From positions 4,833,681 to 4,897,680 of the forward strand of contig NC_064040.1 of the NCBI RefSeq assembly GCF_932526225.1: 64,000 bases of DNA, written 5' to 3'. This DNA comes from Nematostella vectensis (lineage: Eukaryota > Cnidaria > Anthozoa > Actiniaria > Edwardsiidae). The notes under the pieces were generated by a model that was not told the origin of the DNA, ran no database searches, and saw only the letters and a program-made list of their open reading frames with translations. Below, one piece after another: positions 38,901 to 44,985 of the stretch. The first letter of the stretch is position 1. The number at the start of each line of letters is the position of its first letter. The translations under genes and the position numbers were made by a program.

Positions 38901-38963
38901 CTAGACGGTGCCATGGGCCTTACTGATCTGTTTGACCCCAAGAAATCACAAGACATTTTATGA
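3467..38963 (+). CDS. XPO5: Exportin-5 (XPO5), 38-exon gene model
   Basis: Exportin-5 is a HEAT-repeat karyopherin of the importin-beta family that carries pre-miRNA hairpins and other double-stranded RNA from nucleus to cytoplasm with RanGTP. Exons translated in order match animal XPO5 from the N-terminus (SAMVRHIGLQLMEHSVKFNW) through AKREWPQSW, LVLMVLLRLAEDV, DLKLPACECLLIIVNRK, YLFLKRLCQVL and HVPNYRLR to the C-terminal DLFKKVVEPIIG and EIKIKDLPS. Exon lengths and phases fit at every junction except exon 27 to 28. The sum is about 1,217 residues, close to the 1,204 of human XPO5. The start ATG at 3467 opens MATSSEEEAKL. Many introns are filled by tandem arrays, and three hold transposons. 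One retrotransposon is in antisense orientation. The gene looks functional, since no frame is broken in the resolved exons. Confidence 0.93.
4200..5731. mobile_element. TTAA-flanked non-autonomous element in XPO5 intron 3
   Basis: A 1.5-kb block is bounded by TTAA at 4200-4203 and 5728-5731. Its ends are inverted: CCCATTCGCTCC inward on the left, and GGAGCAAATGAG on the right (reverse complement CTCATTTGCTCC). TTAA target duplication with short TIRs is typical of piggyBac and Kolobok superfamilies and their MITE derivatives. No transposase frame is visible. The superfamily is not assigned. Confidence 0.5.
6470..6850. repeat. Degenerate approximately 95-bp repeat in XPO5 intron 4
   Basis: Three to four imperfect copies of a unit containing GGTTGCCTAATGACTTGGGA, a TTTAACCTTTAA segment and AAGCAAGCTAATC. 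The array lies just left of the 3' splice-site array and does not share its unit. Confidence 0.65.
6856..7417 (+). repeat. 47-bp array made of the XPO5 intron 4 3' splice site plus exon 5 start (12 copies)
   Basis: Each unit contains a pyrimidine-poor branch region (TTTTGCTGCATTTAGAAAAC), the acceptor ACACAG or ACCCAG, and the first 17 nt of exon 5 (CAAGAGCTTGTGTTGAT or CAAGAGCCTATGTTGAT). Only the last copy, with its acceptor at 7399-7400, runs into the rest of exon 5 (GGTGCTGCTACGG). The first copy is diverged. The array therefore holds about 12 acceptor sites. Confidence 0.9.
9476..10078 (+). repeat. 57-bp minisatellite in XPO5 intron 9 (about 11 copies)
   Basis: The unit includes ACAGACCTTGGGTGGATTTG, then GGTCAGCACAGGGGTAAATG and TGTTAATACCATTCA. 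It may be a decayed copy of the exon 9 end: CTTCCACAGATATGGGTGAG (exon 9 and donor) resembles CTTACAGACCTTGGGTGGAT. That link is weak. Confidence 0.8.
10206..12037. mobile_element. TIR DNA transposon (non-autonomous), 1.82 kb, in XPO5 intron 10
   Basis: Perfect inverted ends of about 30 bp open inward with GTGACGACTCACGCGAAAAC at 10210 and at 12033 (reverse complement). AACT is duplicated on both flanks (10206-10209 and 12034-12037). CpG-rich subterminal repeats built around GCGCGAGC and TTCCGCGAGATA lie inside each end, at 10248-10400 and 11820-12000. Inside is a roughly 190-bp diverged direct duplication (about 10805-10995 and 11010-11200) containing TTGCGTTCGGCTC. No transposase frame is seen. 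A 4-bp target duplication does not settle the superfamily. Confidence 0.85.
12102..22471 (+). CDS. XPO5: XPO5 exons 11-20 (central region)
   Basis: Exons: 12102-12227, 12450-12540, 12692-12817, 13277-13377, 13923-14039, 14578-14673, 15312-15353, 20182-20271, 20824-20927, 22406-22471. Exon 18 is separated from exon 17 by 4.8 kb of satellite. It encodes LHTRRIASSAVLCMCKSYG, which aligns with the conserved vertebrate segment VRRHACSSIIKMCRDYP. Exon 20 uses an acceptor at ACACAAG so that the frame reads NQFLEELMMPFKTL. The more obvious upstream TTACAG acceptor would give a different frame. Exon 16 and exon 17 ends are both duplicated into their introns. Confidence 0.85.
14638..15062 (+). repeat. 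Duplicated exon 16 end and donor, then a 129-bp direct repeat
   Basis: The end of exon 16 with its GTATGT donor (14638-14690) is repeated 98 bp downstream at 14736-14790, with GACCTATGTATGTCAAA kept. Immediately after, a 129-bp unit starting CAGTTCACATTTATGAAAGC occurs twice (14805 and 14934). The second copy is almost exact, so that step is recent. Confidence 0.85.
15331..20172 (+). repeat. 77-bp satellite containing the XPO5 exon 17 end and 5' splice site (about 63 copies)
   Basis: The unit carries the last 23 nt of exon 17 (ACAACTGGGGATCCAAAG), the donor GTAATATTG, TGTAGATTTCAATA, a T tract, then GCATGTCAAATCATTTATTA. Two donor variants alternate in blocks, GTAATA and GTGATA. Copies are very similar to one another. 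Intron 17 is almost nothing but this array. It ends ten bases before the exon 18 acceptor. Each unit contains a BamHI site (GGATCC), so the array would give a 77-bp ladder. Confidence 0.95.
20928..22405 (+). other. XPO5 intron 19, no gene or clear element seen
   Basis: About 1.5 kb between exons 19 and 20. Several short frames are present on both strands, but none has codon bias, splice signals or a recognisable product. I found no terminal inverted repeats. Confidence 0.5.
22801..27902 (+). CDS. XPO5: XPO5 exons 21-30
   Basis: Exons: 22801-22874, 23481-23506, 23651-23716, 24450-24571, 25265-25365, 25843-25939, 26307 to about 26471, 26722-26780, 27272-27318, 27808-27902. Exon 22 is only 26 nt (DEIRQRRFE). 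The junction of exon 27 to 28 is unresolved: the possible GTAACA donor at 26472 leaves phase 2, while exon 28 (YYQLAIVPILVHFIRYM) needs phase 1. About 15 residues expected after YRLR from the vertebrate protein were not found, so a small exon may have been missed. The ends of exons 21, 24, 25 and 30 are each the seed of a tandem array. Confidence 0.83.
22859..23388 (+). repeat. 30-bp array containing the XPO5 exon 21 end and donor (about 17 copies)
   Basis: The unit is ACATATTCACTCTCAG followed by GTGGGTATACTTGC. The first 16 nt are the end of exon 21 (TYSLS plus one base), and the GT that follows is the donor. Variants after CTCAG include GTGGGT, GTGAGT, GTTGGT and GTGGTT. Long reading frames through the array in all phases result only from the unit length being a multiple of three. 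Confidence 0.92.
23816..24330 (+). repeat. G-rich minisatellite in XPO5 intron 23
   Basis: Roughly 18 copies of a variable unit of about 22-30 bp with the core CTCAAGGGTGGGGCTTGCC, often followed by TTGGGTATGTGT. G-rich on the plus strand, with no exon overlap that I can prove. The GTATGTGTCTCAAGG part faintly resembles the exon 24 acceptor region (GTATGTCTCTAGG). Confidence 0.85.
24565..25010 (+). repeat. 46-bp array containing the XPO5 exon 24 end and donor (about 10 copies)
   Basis: The unit opens CTCACCCAGTAAGT, where CTCACCCA is the end of exon 24 and GTAAGT the donor, followed by TGTCACCCTGTCACGTCATC and a variable TGGGGTGTGACAT. Nearly every copy keeps a perfect AGTAAGT, so all are strong potential donors. 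Confidence 0.92.
25356..25763 (+). repeat. 21-bp array containing the XPO5 exon 25 end and donor (about 18 copies)
   Basis: The unit is TGCCATATTTG followed by GTAAGCACTG. TGCCATATTTG is the end of exon 25 (CAIFG) and GTAAGC the donor. Two longer variants contain TGTTTAATTTCT, followed by a CTATATTTTG-GTAAGC copy. Confidence 0.92.
26030..26255 (+). repeat. Short minisatellite in XPO5 intron 26
   Basis: About eight degenerate copies of a 26-34 bp unit with the core AGAGAGTGTTGCGTTACTC. No overlap with exon 26 or 27. Confidence 0.75.
26781..27271 (+). other. XPO5 intron 28 with a poly-G tract
   Basis: Contains a (GT)n run followed by about 26 consecutive G residues at 26956-26982. Otherwise nothing recognisable. 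Such a homopolymer is a likely sequencing weak point and a G-quadruplex candidate. Confidence 0.6.
27886..29398 (+). repeat. 37-bp array containing the XPO5 exon 30 end and donor (about 41 copies)
   Basis: The unit is CACATGGACCTGTTCA followed by GTGAGTACACCTGATCTAGTC. The first part is the exon 30 end (MDLF plus one base) and GTGAGT is the donor, invariant in nearly all copies. The small variants (GTACACC, GTTCACC, GGTCACC, GTAGACC) form repeating higher-order blocks, which suggests multi-unit expansion. Confidence 0.94.
29685..38963 (+). CDS. XPO5: XPO5 exons 31-38 (C-terminus and stop)
   Basis: Exons: 29685-29798, 30746-30801, 31126-31230, 31811-31888, 32390-32458, 32889-32957, 37743-37832, 38805-38963. 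Exon 31 carries the acidic loop EDDTEMEQDDEG, as in the vertebrate protein. A complete LTR retrotransposon separates exons 36 and 37. The last exon reads KHIGQMFKNEIKIKDLPSIP and ends in TDLFDPKKSQDIL followed by TGA at 38961. That 3' end is repeated downstream in a 50-bp array. Confidence 0.87.
29850..30645 (+). repeat. Minisatellite followed by ATC-rich simple repeat in XPO5 intron 31
   Basis: First part (29850-30290): about 12 copies of a 31-34 bp unit around CATTACTGGTGTCACAATCG. Second part (30290-30645): ATCATC-type triplet repeat with interspersed TTACTGCCGTC. Apparent long frames on both strands are low-complexity artefacts. Confidence 0.85.
31330..31725 (+). repeat. 58-bp diverged repeat in XPO5 intron 33
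   Basis: About seven copies containing GCGCGCACTGCTCATTGTTT and TCAATTGATGACTCAATTTA. Divergence rises toward the right end. No exon overlap. Confidence 0.8.
31900..32375 (+). repeat. Two small tandem duplications in XPO5 intron 34
   Basis: A 58-bp unit with CAAATACCAATAGCCAAAAA occurs twice (31900 and 31958), starting 11 nt after the exon 34 donor. At about 32235-32375 a unit of about 46 bp with GTAAGTA and AAATTCTATTCTG occurs three times. Each of its copies holds a donor-like GTAAGTA. Confidence 0.75.
33170..33351 (-). repeat. 3' LTR of the Ty3/gypsy element
   Basis: 182 bp. Its plus-strand form begins TGTTATATG and ends TTACAACA, the expected TG...CA termini with a short inverted end. 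By eye it is identical to the copy at 37531-37712. On its right side, the plus-strand CTCCCCCCTTT is the polypurine tract AAAGGGGGGAG of the element strand. Confidence 0.95.
33406..37461 (-). CDS. Gag-Pol polyprotein of the Ty3/gypsy element (1,351 aa)
   Basis: Single intact frame. Gag occupies about residues 1-205. Two CCHC zinc knuckles follow; the first, with Cys 207 and 210, is irregular, and the second has C229, C232, H237, C242. The protease motif is DTGAEA at about 310. Reverse transcriptase spans about 470-680, with LDACSGYWQ and the catalytic VDD (D618, D619) in place of the usual YxDD. RNase H has D765, E800 and D827. Integrase has the zinc-binding H980, H983, C1013, C1016 and the catalytic D1044, D1097 and a glutamate near 1141. 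Only about 70 bp of leader and 54 bp of trailer separate the frame from the LTRs. It copies the element through an RNA intermediate. Frames on the opposite strand are shadows. Confidence 0.95.
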   Translation of the reverse strand: MAEVESHRTPGPLVLDAQASENWRKFIMQFEIYLVAKGKDEKPDKLKVNLLLNCAGADAIEEYSHFVFNEGESNESYEDVCRKFKEHCQGARNVIYERLVFNQRNQKEGERMDNFVSELKRLSLTCEFGTLRDSLIRDRIVGGVLSNELRGELLKKPDLTLQSAHDYCRTYEAAELQKFKFASPTGSQQPLSVHPVQGKERAPNPTCKFCGFQHRFTKPSICPALRKKCRNCQQEGHFAKLCPLKGKKETPVSTVEQENQVESMGQGDRGGDPHLYFGSVELGTVSSPNSTKKSVITLRIAQKEVKVKADTGAEANVMPYHVYKAITTQPLRKIHQPLKGWLADKAIHPVGCVRLPTQYKNRKIDLLYLVVHGEFTPLLSCEACLDLEVLKFMNLDLIDTPERLAEETTQGNGNKPNAELLVEDPVLSQYQDCFSNKPGRLPNKVHLEIDPSVPAVVHPPRKIPISLLEPTREKLQEMEQDGIIVKEEEHTPWVSSMLVVDKRKEKDRANPPSKDSVRICIDPRDLNKALKRPHYPMVTVEQVANRLSGATMFTTLDACSGYWQVEVDEESSKLLTFNTPWGRYRFTRLPFGISSAPEIYQREMDRLFAGVAVEIIVDDFLIHGKDISDVDRKMIAVLERSREVGLKFNPKKIKLRVPEVSYVGHVFTSEGLKPDPEKVRAISEMPPPSDKDGVQRFLGTINYLDKFIEHKADLQGPISQLTQQVAVFTWEKPQQEAFEKLKAVITHAPVLAYFDNHKQTILNVDASSTGLGAVIIQEGKPIAFGSKTLSSCEQRYANIERELLAILWGADKFHTYVYGRRVIVETDHKPLEAIFRKPLNECPPRLQRMLLKLTKYDLDVRYVPGKKQIISDCLSRAPLTDTTPVSEPEDVIGINLIENLGIENSTLKKFRDASSNDETSRVVMEYVLEGWPEDKDQVDELAREYWNYKEELSVEDGLLFKSDRIVVPRSMRAEVLEDIHGAHMGESKSLSLARDYVFWPSMTAHIKDRVRSCQICNAFRNQQQRETLHPHDLPGLPWQVVGTDLFEFAGHSYLIVVDFYSKYFEVELLRQSTAMCVVNTLKQIFARFGIPAKVISDNGPQYSNTRNIFSTTHEFKQFAEAWGFQHVTSSPEYPQSNGAAERAVQTAKRIFKKAAAENKDPFEGLLKYRNTPFDDIGVSPAQLLMSRRTRSTLPTHRRLLVPHPVDPHRVVKALAHRQASSRMSYDQHSRDLPPLEVGDKVRVRVNKDKEWCKAEVLPRSYVVEDEKGRVFRRNRRHIISVPKDTPMNPKMPVAPTYMSPQPQVVARKAQINEPPSPLKVQEDQRETEAHSPIRTRAGREVKKPQRLIEQC
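37531..37712 (-). repeat. 5' LTR of the Ty3/gypsy element
   Basis: 182 bp, identical to the other LTR. Transcription of the element would start here and run leftwards. The primer-binding site next to it reads TGGTGTCAGAAGTCAAG on the element strand. Its first nine or ten bases match the 3' end expected of a leucine tRNA (CTGACACCA). Confidence 0.95.
37883..38540 (+). repeat. 31-bp minisatellite in XPO5 intron 37 (about 20 copies)
   Basis: Core unit CAGTCTCCTTCTTTACCCAG followed by TAAGGGTACGT or TAGGGGTGGAC. Units decay to the right. Copies with CCCAGTAAGG resemble donor sites and CTTTACCCAG resembles an acceptor. Left of the array, the exon 37 donor region (ATTATTGGGGTGAGTG) recurs once as ATTATTTTTGGTGAGTG at about 37868. 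Confidence 0.85.
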
Positions 38964-39475
38964 GGGTCTTTACTGATCTGTTTGACCCCAAGAAATCACA
39001 AGACATTTTATGAGGGTCTGTACTGATCTGTTTGACCCCAAGAAATCACAACACATATTATGAGGGTCTTTACTGATCTGTTTGACCCCAAGAAATTACA
39101 ACACATATTATGAGGGTCTTTACTGATCTGTTTGATCCCAAGAAATCACAAGACATTTTATGAGGGTCTGTACTGATCTGTTTGACCCCAAGAAATCACA
39201 ACACATATTATGAGGGTCTGTACTGATCTGTTTGATCCCAAGAAATCACAAGTATTTTATAAGGGGTTACTTCTTACTGATCTCTTTGGCCTTATTAAGT
39301 CACAAGACATTTTATGAGGGTATGTCACATTACTTATTAACTACTTATTGTACTGATCTGTTTGATCCCAAGAAATCACAAGTATTTTATAAGGGGTTAC
39401 TTCTTACTGATCTCTTTGGCCTTATTAAGTCACAAGACATTTTATGAGGGTATGTCACATTACTTATTAACCACA
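38920..39475 (+). repeat. 50-bp array of the XPO5 3' coding end with its stop codon (7 copies plus two long variants)
   Basis: The unit TACTGATCTGTTTGACCCCA continues with AGAAATCACAAGACATTTTA and TGAGGGTCT. It starts at 38921, 38971, 39021, 39071, 39121, 39171 and 39221. The first copy is coding (TDLFDPKKSQDIL, then TGA). The rest are downstream of the stop, so they are in the 3' UTR or intergenic. A compound unit of about 120 bp follows twice (39232-39470). Confidence 0.92.
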
Positions 39476-39495
39476 TATTCCCCTCCCCCCACCCC

Positions 39496-39672
39496 TATGG
39501 AATAGTAAGTAGGTACACCCCTATGGAATAGTAAGTAGGTACACCCCTATGGAATAGTAAGTAGGTACACCCCTATGGAATAGTAAGTAGGTACACCCCT
39601 ATGGAATAGTAAGTAGGTACACCCCTATGGAATAGTAAGTAGGTACACCCCTATGGAATAGTAAGTAGGTAC
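39496..39672 (+). repeat. 26-bp minisatellite downstream of XPO5 (7 copies)
   Basis: Seven nearly exact copies of ACACCCCTATGGAATAGTAA followed by GTAGGT. Each copy contains a donor-like AGTAAGTAGG. Confidence 0.9.
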
Positions 39673-39679
39673 TTATACC

Positions 39680-41045
39680 AACTAGTATTTCAGGTAATCA
39701 TTTTTTTCTCTAGATACACACCTATTAGCAGTGTGAAACCAGGGTTTTACAGAATCTATATCACTTAAGTACTCTTACATCAGCAATCTCCTTTGTAAAA
39801 GTAAAAAAAAAAGTGAGTTAAAGAGTCCTTGTCGGACACACTTGTTATTATTTTTATACAGCATTCAAAGGCAAATGTGTTAAAATTTCAAAATACCATA
39901 ATTGGGTATTCCTTTGTGTTAAAGAGAGCTTTGTTTTTGGTTCTCAAGGCCTTTTTACTAACTATATTTCATTGCTTCGTTCTTAGGTTTCAAATAATCA
40001 TCTAAAAACAAAGTTTTATACCTCATCTAACAAATGTTATCAACAATATCATGACAACTTTTGCAAATCATCCGACGAAAATGGATGCTTTTTGCTAGGA
40101 TGACAAAATGGTGGGTGATAGACTCTTAAGTAAGGAAGACAAGGGGGCGAGAATGTGCACTGTAACAAACAATGGCTCTAATCTATAGGTACAAGACACA
40201 AACAAGCTTTTTTTTAGTTGATGATTTTATAATATTTGTAAGCAATTTATTGGGCTGTTGGTAAAAATCATTGTTGAAAATAAATATAAAATACTGGATA
40301 AATAAATGCCAGGAGTATGCTACAGATTGTTCATTATTCCCAAACTGAATATATCTTGATGAAAGCTATTATGTAGGGCAATTGCAGCGAACAATGGTTT
40401 TACTGTCACATTTCTCAAATCTACTGAGTCCTTGTACTGCAACCCTTGTAGAAACAAAGAATATTGAATGAGTTACATTGACTGTTTTGTGACAGAAAAA
40501 AAAAACTAAACTAAATATTGTCATTATGCACATGGAATACCTGCACAAAACGTACATGTCCCTAACAACATGATGTTCTAAGCAATCACCTAATATCAGA
40601 AAACATTTGATAAAAGAGGCTTCTTTGCAGATGTAGCATGCCTCATGCGTGCACTTCAATCTTATTCTACTTCCTCTACTTCATTTTTTCTTAATACTAA
40701 AATATTGTTTCTACAAAGAGTTACTAGGCAAATAAAAATATTGCTTCAGTAGCAAAAATGTAATCTATATTTCTATAGAATCCAAATGTCTTTAAACCAT
40801 CTTCCTTGCTTGTAAAAATCAAGTCGTATCCTCCCATTCAATAAACATAGCATCCCTTTTGACCATGCACAGTGTTGCTGTCCATCAAATCCAATTTGAT
40901 CATATCCAAAACCCCTACAAGGCCTCTATGGATCAAACCCTGATCATGTTAACCATAGACCTCCAATAGTCCATATGAATTAATGTTTCATGTGATATGA
41001 TGTAGCCTAAAGCTCAGGGTTATCTTTTCTGTCCCCTTACTATGT
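39680..41045. other. Convergent intergenic region and 3' UTRs
   Basis: AT-rich sequence between the XPO5 stop array and the end of the mucin-like gene, which converge. A possible plus-strand AATAAA is near 40300. No coding segment with a recognisable product or splice signals was found. Confidence 0.5.
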
Positions 41046-43955
41046 TCACTCTTCATCGCTTGAGTTTGATAAAAGATTCATACGGTCCATATACATAGAC
41101 TGTTTGTCTTTAGCCTACAAAAAAAGGAATAAGAAATGGTAAGATTACATTTGGAATGTATCATAACATTACAATTGCTATACAGTACTGTGTTTCTTGT
41201 GAATGTGGGTAACATATGCTATATTTTTTCTTTTTTTATTTCTTTTTTATCTCATTTTTGAAAACATTTTTTTAAATTTTCAGACCCTTGAAGCTCCCCG
41301 CAACACAGTGGAGAATAAGAGCTTTTGATAAATGATTTCATTATGCCAAAACAATGACATCAAGGTACCTACCTTTCCAAAGTATCTGACTTTCTTTAGT
41401 TTTCTTCTTCTGCAAGTCTTGTAGAGCAACACAAAGAAGGCGATAAGGAGAGCCCCTATCACACCGATACTAACAGGGATAAGCACGTTCACGTAGAAGA
41501 ACTTTACATTCTAAAAAAAAAACAGCAAATGGTCACTCAACATCTCGATCTAGTCTCAAAGATTTTATAAATATAAACAATAGGAAAATCTACAGAAGAA
41601 AATACAATCTGACACCCGACACATCCCTGCTCAATCAAGCATACTCTATCTGATGACAAAATTACAATTAAGTGCTGTACAGTAACACATCAATCTTATC
41701 ACAGTTGTCTAACATGTGCCTCTCAAAACAAGTCAGTGTTCTGAAGAGGCCTTCTGTAAAGTGTCAGTACGGATTCTAAATTCAATAATGAATAACCTCT
41801 AATCATAAATGGGGACAAACTTATATTTTTTTTACCCTTCTGTGCAGAGCTTTCTGTGTCGCTCGTAAAGTAAACGAGGGGCACAGGAAGCGCAGGATTG
41901 TAAGATTTTTTTCATACCTTTTCGTTAGCATTGTTTGGACTTGGCACTGCAGAGATCAAGAGAAAGCAGCATTATTAATTGTATGCATTGAATAAATTAA
42001 GCCACATTGCAACTTGATCACTTTTATCACCATGGAAGCTGAATAAACAGTCAAATCAAAAAAGACCTTAACATTTCCACATCGACTTTGTGATTTCATT
42101 ATGCCAAGGCTTTCAGCATTTTCCCCTTTTCTCCTCTAAGAAGTTTTTTTTATATTAACATTTACATTATTAGTTAAAAAAACATGTCTTAGCAGATGAA
42201 ATTGTCTGAAAAAATTAATGTGCTGGCAGACATTTAACTCATGTCTAACATTACTTAAAATTACAATGGAGCCCATGAAATTAGGGGGAGAGGGGGGATC
42301 ATTATGCCAAGGCTTTCAGCATTTTCCCCTTTTCTCCTCTAAGAAGTTTTTTTTATATTAACATTTACATTATTAGTTAAAAAAAACATGTCTTAGCAGA
42401 TGAAATTGTCTGAAAAAATTAATGTGCTGGCAGACATTTAACTCAGGTCTAACATTACTTAAAATTACAATGGAGCCCATGAAATTAGGGGGGGACCTTC
42501 CAAATCCACCAAAAGTAGTTTGATTGGCTATATTATATAGTCGACAGAGGGTGTTATCGATTATCCTATAGTCGACAAAGGGTGTTATCAACCATATAGT
42601 CAACAGAGGGTGTTATCGATTATCCTATAGTCAACAGAGGGTGTTATCAACCATATAGTCGACAGAGGGTGTTATCAACCATATAGTCGACAGAGGGTGT
42701 TATCAACCATATAGTCGACAGAGGGTGTTATCAACCATATAGTCGACAGAGGGTGTTATCAATTATCCTATAGTCGACAAAGGGTGTTATCAATAATCCT
42801 ATAGTCGACAAAGGGTGTTATTAACCATATAGTCAACAGAGGGTGTTTTCTATCCTATACCTAGTCAACAGAGGGGTTATCAACCAGCTGATAGGGTTAG
42901 GGTAAAATGAGATTGCCAAGACTTGGAGAGGCCCATCATTAAGACAGGTGGTATACCAATAATTCAGACTTACTTGTTGCGCCAGCCTCACTGCTTTGTT
43001 CTGTAACCTTTGCCTCTGTTTTTACCTCTGTGTCTGGCTTAGGGGTAGGTGCTGTCGTAGGTAGCATGGTAGACGTTTCTTCGGAGGACAAAGGCTTTGT
43101 GGCTGTCACTGTTGTTGTTTCTGCTGTTGTGGTGCTTTCCTCTTCTTTAGTTGTCGCTGTAGTTGTCGACACAGATGTAGTTGTTGCCTTAGTGGTTGTT
43201 GCTGTAGTTGTTGACGCAGATGTGGTTGTTGTAGGTGTTGTCTCAGCCGCTGTAGTGGTTGCTAGCTGTTCTGTTGTCGTTATCTTTGGCGCATTTGTCA
43301 TGATAACTGCTGAACTCGATGCCACAACAGCAGAGGTACTGCTGGAAGCTTGTATGACACTACTTGCACTTTGCGCAGGGCTGATAGCCAACACTGAGCT
43401 TACAGTGTTATCAGGATTCTGCACCAAACTCGGTGTACCTAGGCTTGCAGATTGTGACAGACTGTGTGATGGCGAGAGCGTAGAATTCACAGTAGCATTT
43501 GTTGTGGCATTTGGGCTTGTATTAGTCGCATTTTGTGCAACAATATCATCTGTGATATTCGATGCACCTGTGTCGTTTGCGCTAATGTTCCCCACACAAA
43601 CAATCGTCTCATTTAACAAGCTACCATTCTCACATCTCTGCGTCAGATTCAATAATGTTCCGTTGCACAATATAAGAACTCCCGAAGAATTACCCGCACA
43701 CAATTTTGTCAAATTTACGTGGGAGGCATTTGACGTGAGGAATGTTGTCGAGTTGGCTGTTTCGTTGCATTCTTCCTTCGTTCCATTACACGAAATTGAA
43801 GAGTTATTTACTGTAGAATTTTGCGTTGAATTGTTCTCCAAAACAGAATCCCTCCTTAACATAACATGTCCTTGAATTGGTGAAGAGAAGCTCGGTAAAT
43901 TTAGCACGGCACTAAATGTTACGCAAACGGCAATTGTAATTGTTAGCCTGTCCAT
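41046..43955 (-). CDS. Mucin-like, heavily N-glycosylated type I membrane protein
   Basis: Four exons with phases that close: 43955-42974, 41946-41918, 41510-41373 and 41114-41046, giving 405 aa. Residues 1 to about 25 form a signal peptide (ITIAVCVTFSAVLNL). About residues 40-160 hold many NxS/T sites and several cysteines, followed by a Ser/Thr/Ala stalk rich in TTT and TTA. One membrane segment is at 346-367 (VLIPVSIGVIGALLIAFFVL), then a basic stop-transfer KTCRRRKLKK. The tail contains D393-R-M-N-L-L, a DxxxLL endosome/lysosome sorting signal, and ends SSDEE. The architecture resembles sialomucins such as CD164 or TMEM123, but sequence identity is not enough to name it. Likely a cell-surface or endolysosomal sialomucin. 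Confidence 0.82.
42100..42895. repeat. 205-bp tandem duplication and 25-30 bp minisatellite in the mucin-like gene intron 1
   Basis: A segment with ATGCCAAGGCTTTCAGCATT is repeated almost exactly (42099-42300 and 42304-42495). Next to it, 42530-42895 holds about 13 copies of a unit around CATATAGTCGACAGAGGGTG plus TTATCAAC. Neither reaches an exon. The nearest donor is at 42973. Confidence 0.85.
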
Positions 43956-44985
43956 TTCGTGCTTACTCGGTTATCATAAACTGGCGAGTCTTGAAACCAC
44001 AAGCCAACAAGTCGGTGATAAGAAACGAAGTAATTGAGCCCTCAGTTGTGCCTTTAGACACCCGGGAATTCGTTCAATTTTTCGGTGTAAAGCCGCAGTG
44101 TCAACAGAGGAACTTTGGAACTTTTCTGTGCACCTTTCGAATCATCGAGTATCGAATAAGAGTTTGCATGTGACGTCACCCGTGGCAGCCAAATACAAAA
44201 GCCTTTTTCGAATGATTGACGGGGTTATATGCATAATCATCATGAATAATAGATGACTTTGCGAGTGTCTTTTACCAGCTTACGGGTATACACGAGAGTG
44301 CGGTAAAACATTTATTATCTGGACTTAACATGTAACAAAGAAAAACAGTATTTTTCACATTTGCGAGAAATGGTAGAATAACTCTAAACTATCAAAGATG
44401 ATATACCCAGTCTTGAAGCCATTCAAGTGCATGTAGTTTTAAATATAGAAATGTATACAGTATACACTATTTTTGTTATAAGAACCTTTTTATAAGAACG
44501 TCAGGCCTGAGATTTCACCAAATTTTAAGAACATATTAAGATCATGATGAATACCGATAGCAACAAAATATTGCTTTGTTAAAATGATCATTTGCGTACA
44601 CTTTTTTATAACGTCTAATTTTCATTAGACACAAGCCAATTTGAATTGCCCATGAACGTCACCAAATGCTCAGCTGAAAAAATATTGTGCTGAAAAAAAA
44701 TATTATAAAAACATTATAAACGCAATAAAAAATAGACATGACCGTACAGTCTAAAAAGACATTGAAAGTAACATGTACACTGTACAAAAGTTTTTTCATT
44801 GGAATAAATATTTACTTCGACTTTATTTGTGGGGGGTCCTTTCTTCATTTGTTTGTAGCTCTTTAAAAATAAATTAACCTCAATTAACTCCATCTAAGGA
44901 ACGCGAAAATATAAAAGTGTAAAATATCTTACATGATTAGGTAACTCCATCTTGGGATAATATAAGAATAAATATATATATATAT
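43956..44985. other. Intergenic region between the mucin-like gene and ADAT3
   Basis: Contains the upstream region of the minus-strand mucin-like gene (right of 43955) and the 3' flank of ADAT3. No gene, TIR or array was recognised. AT-rich toward the right. Confidence 0.5.

Noticed and set aside
43030-43875. A 281-codon plus-strand frame rich in Val
   Set aside because: Antisense of the Thr/Ala/Asn-rich exon 1 of the mucin-like gene, which has the signal peptide, glycosylation sites and matching splice phases.
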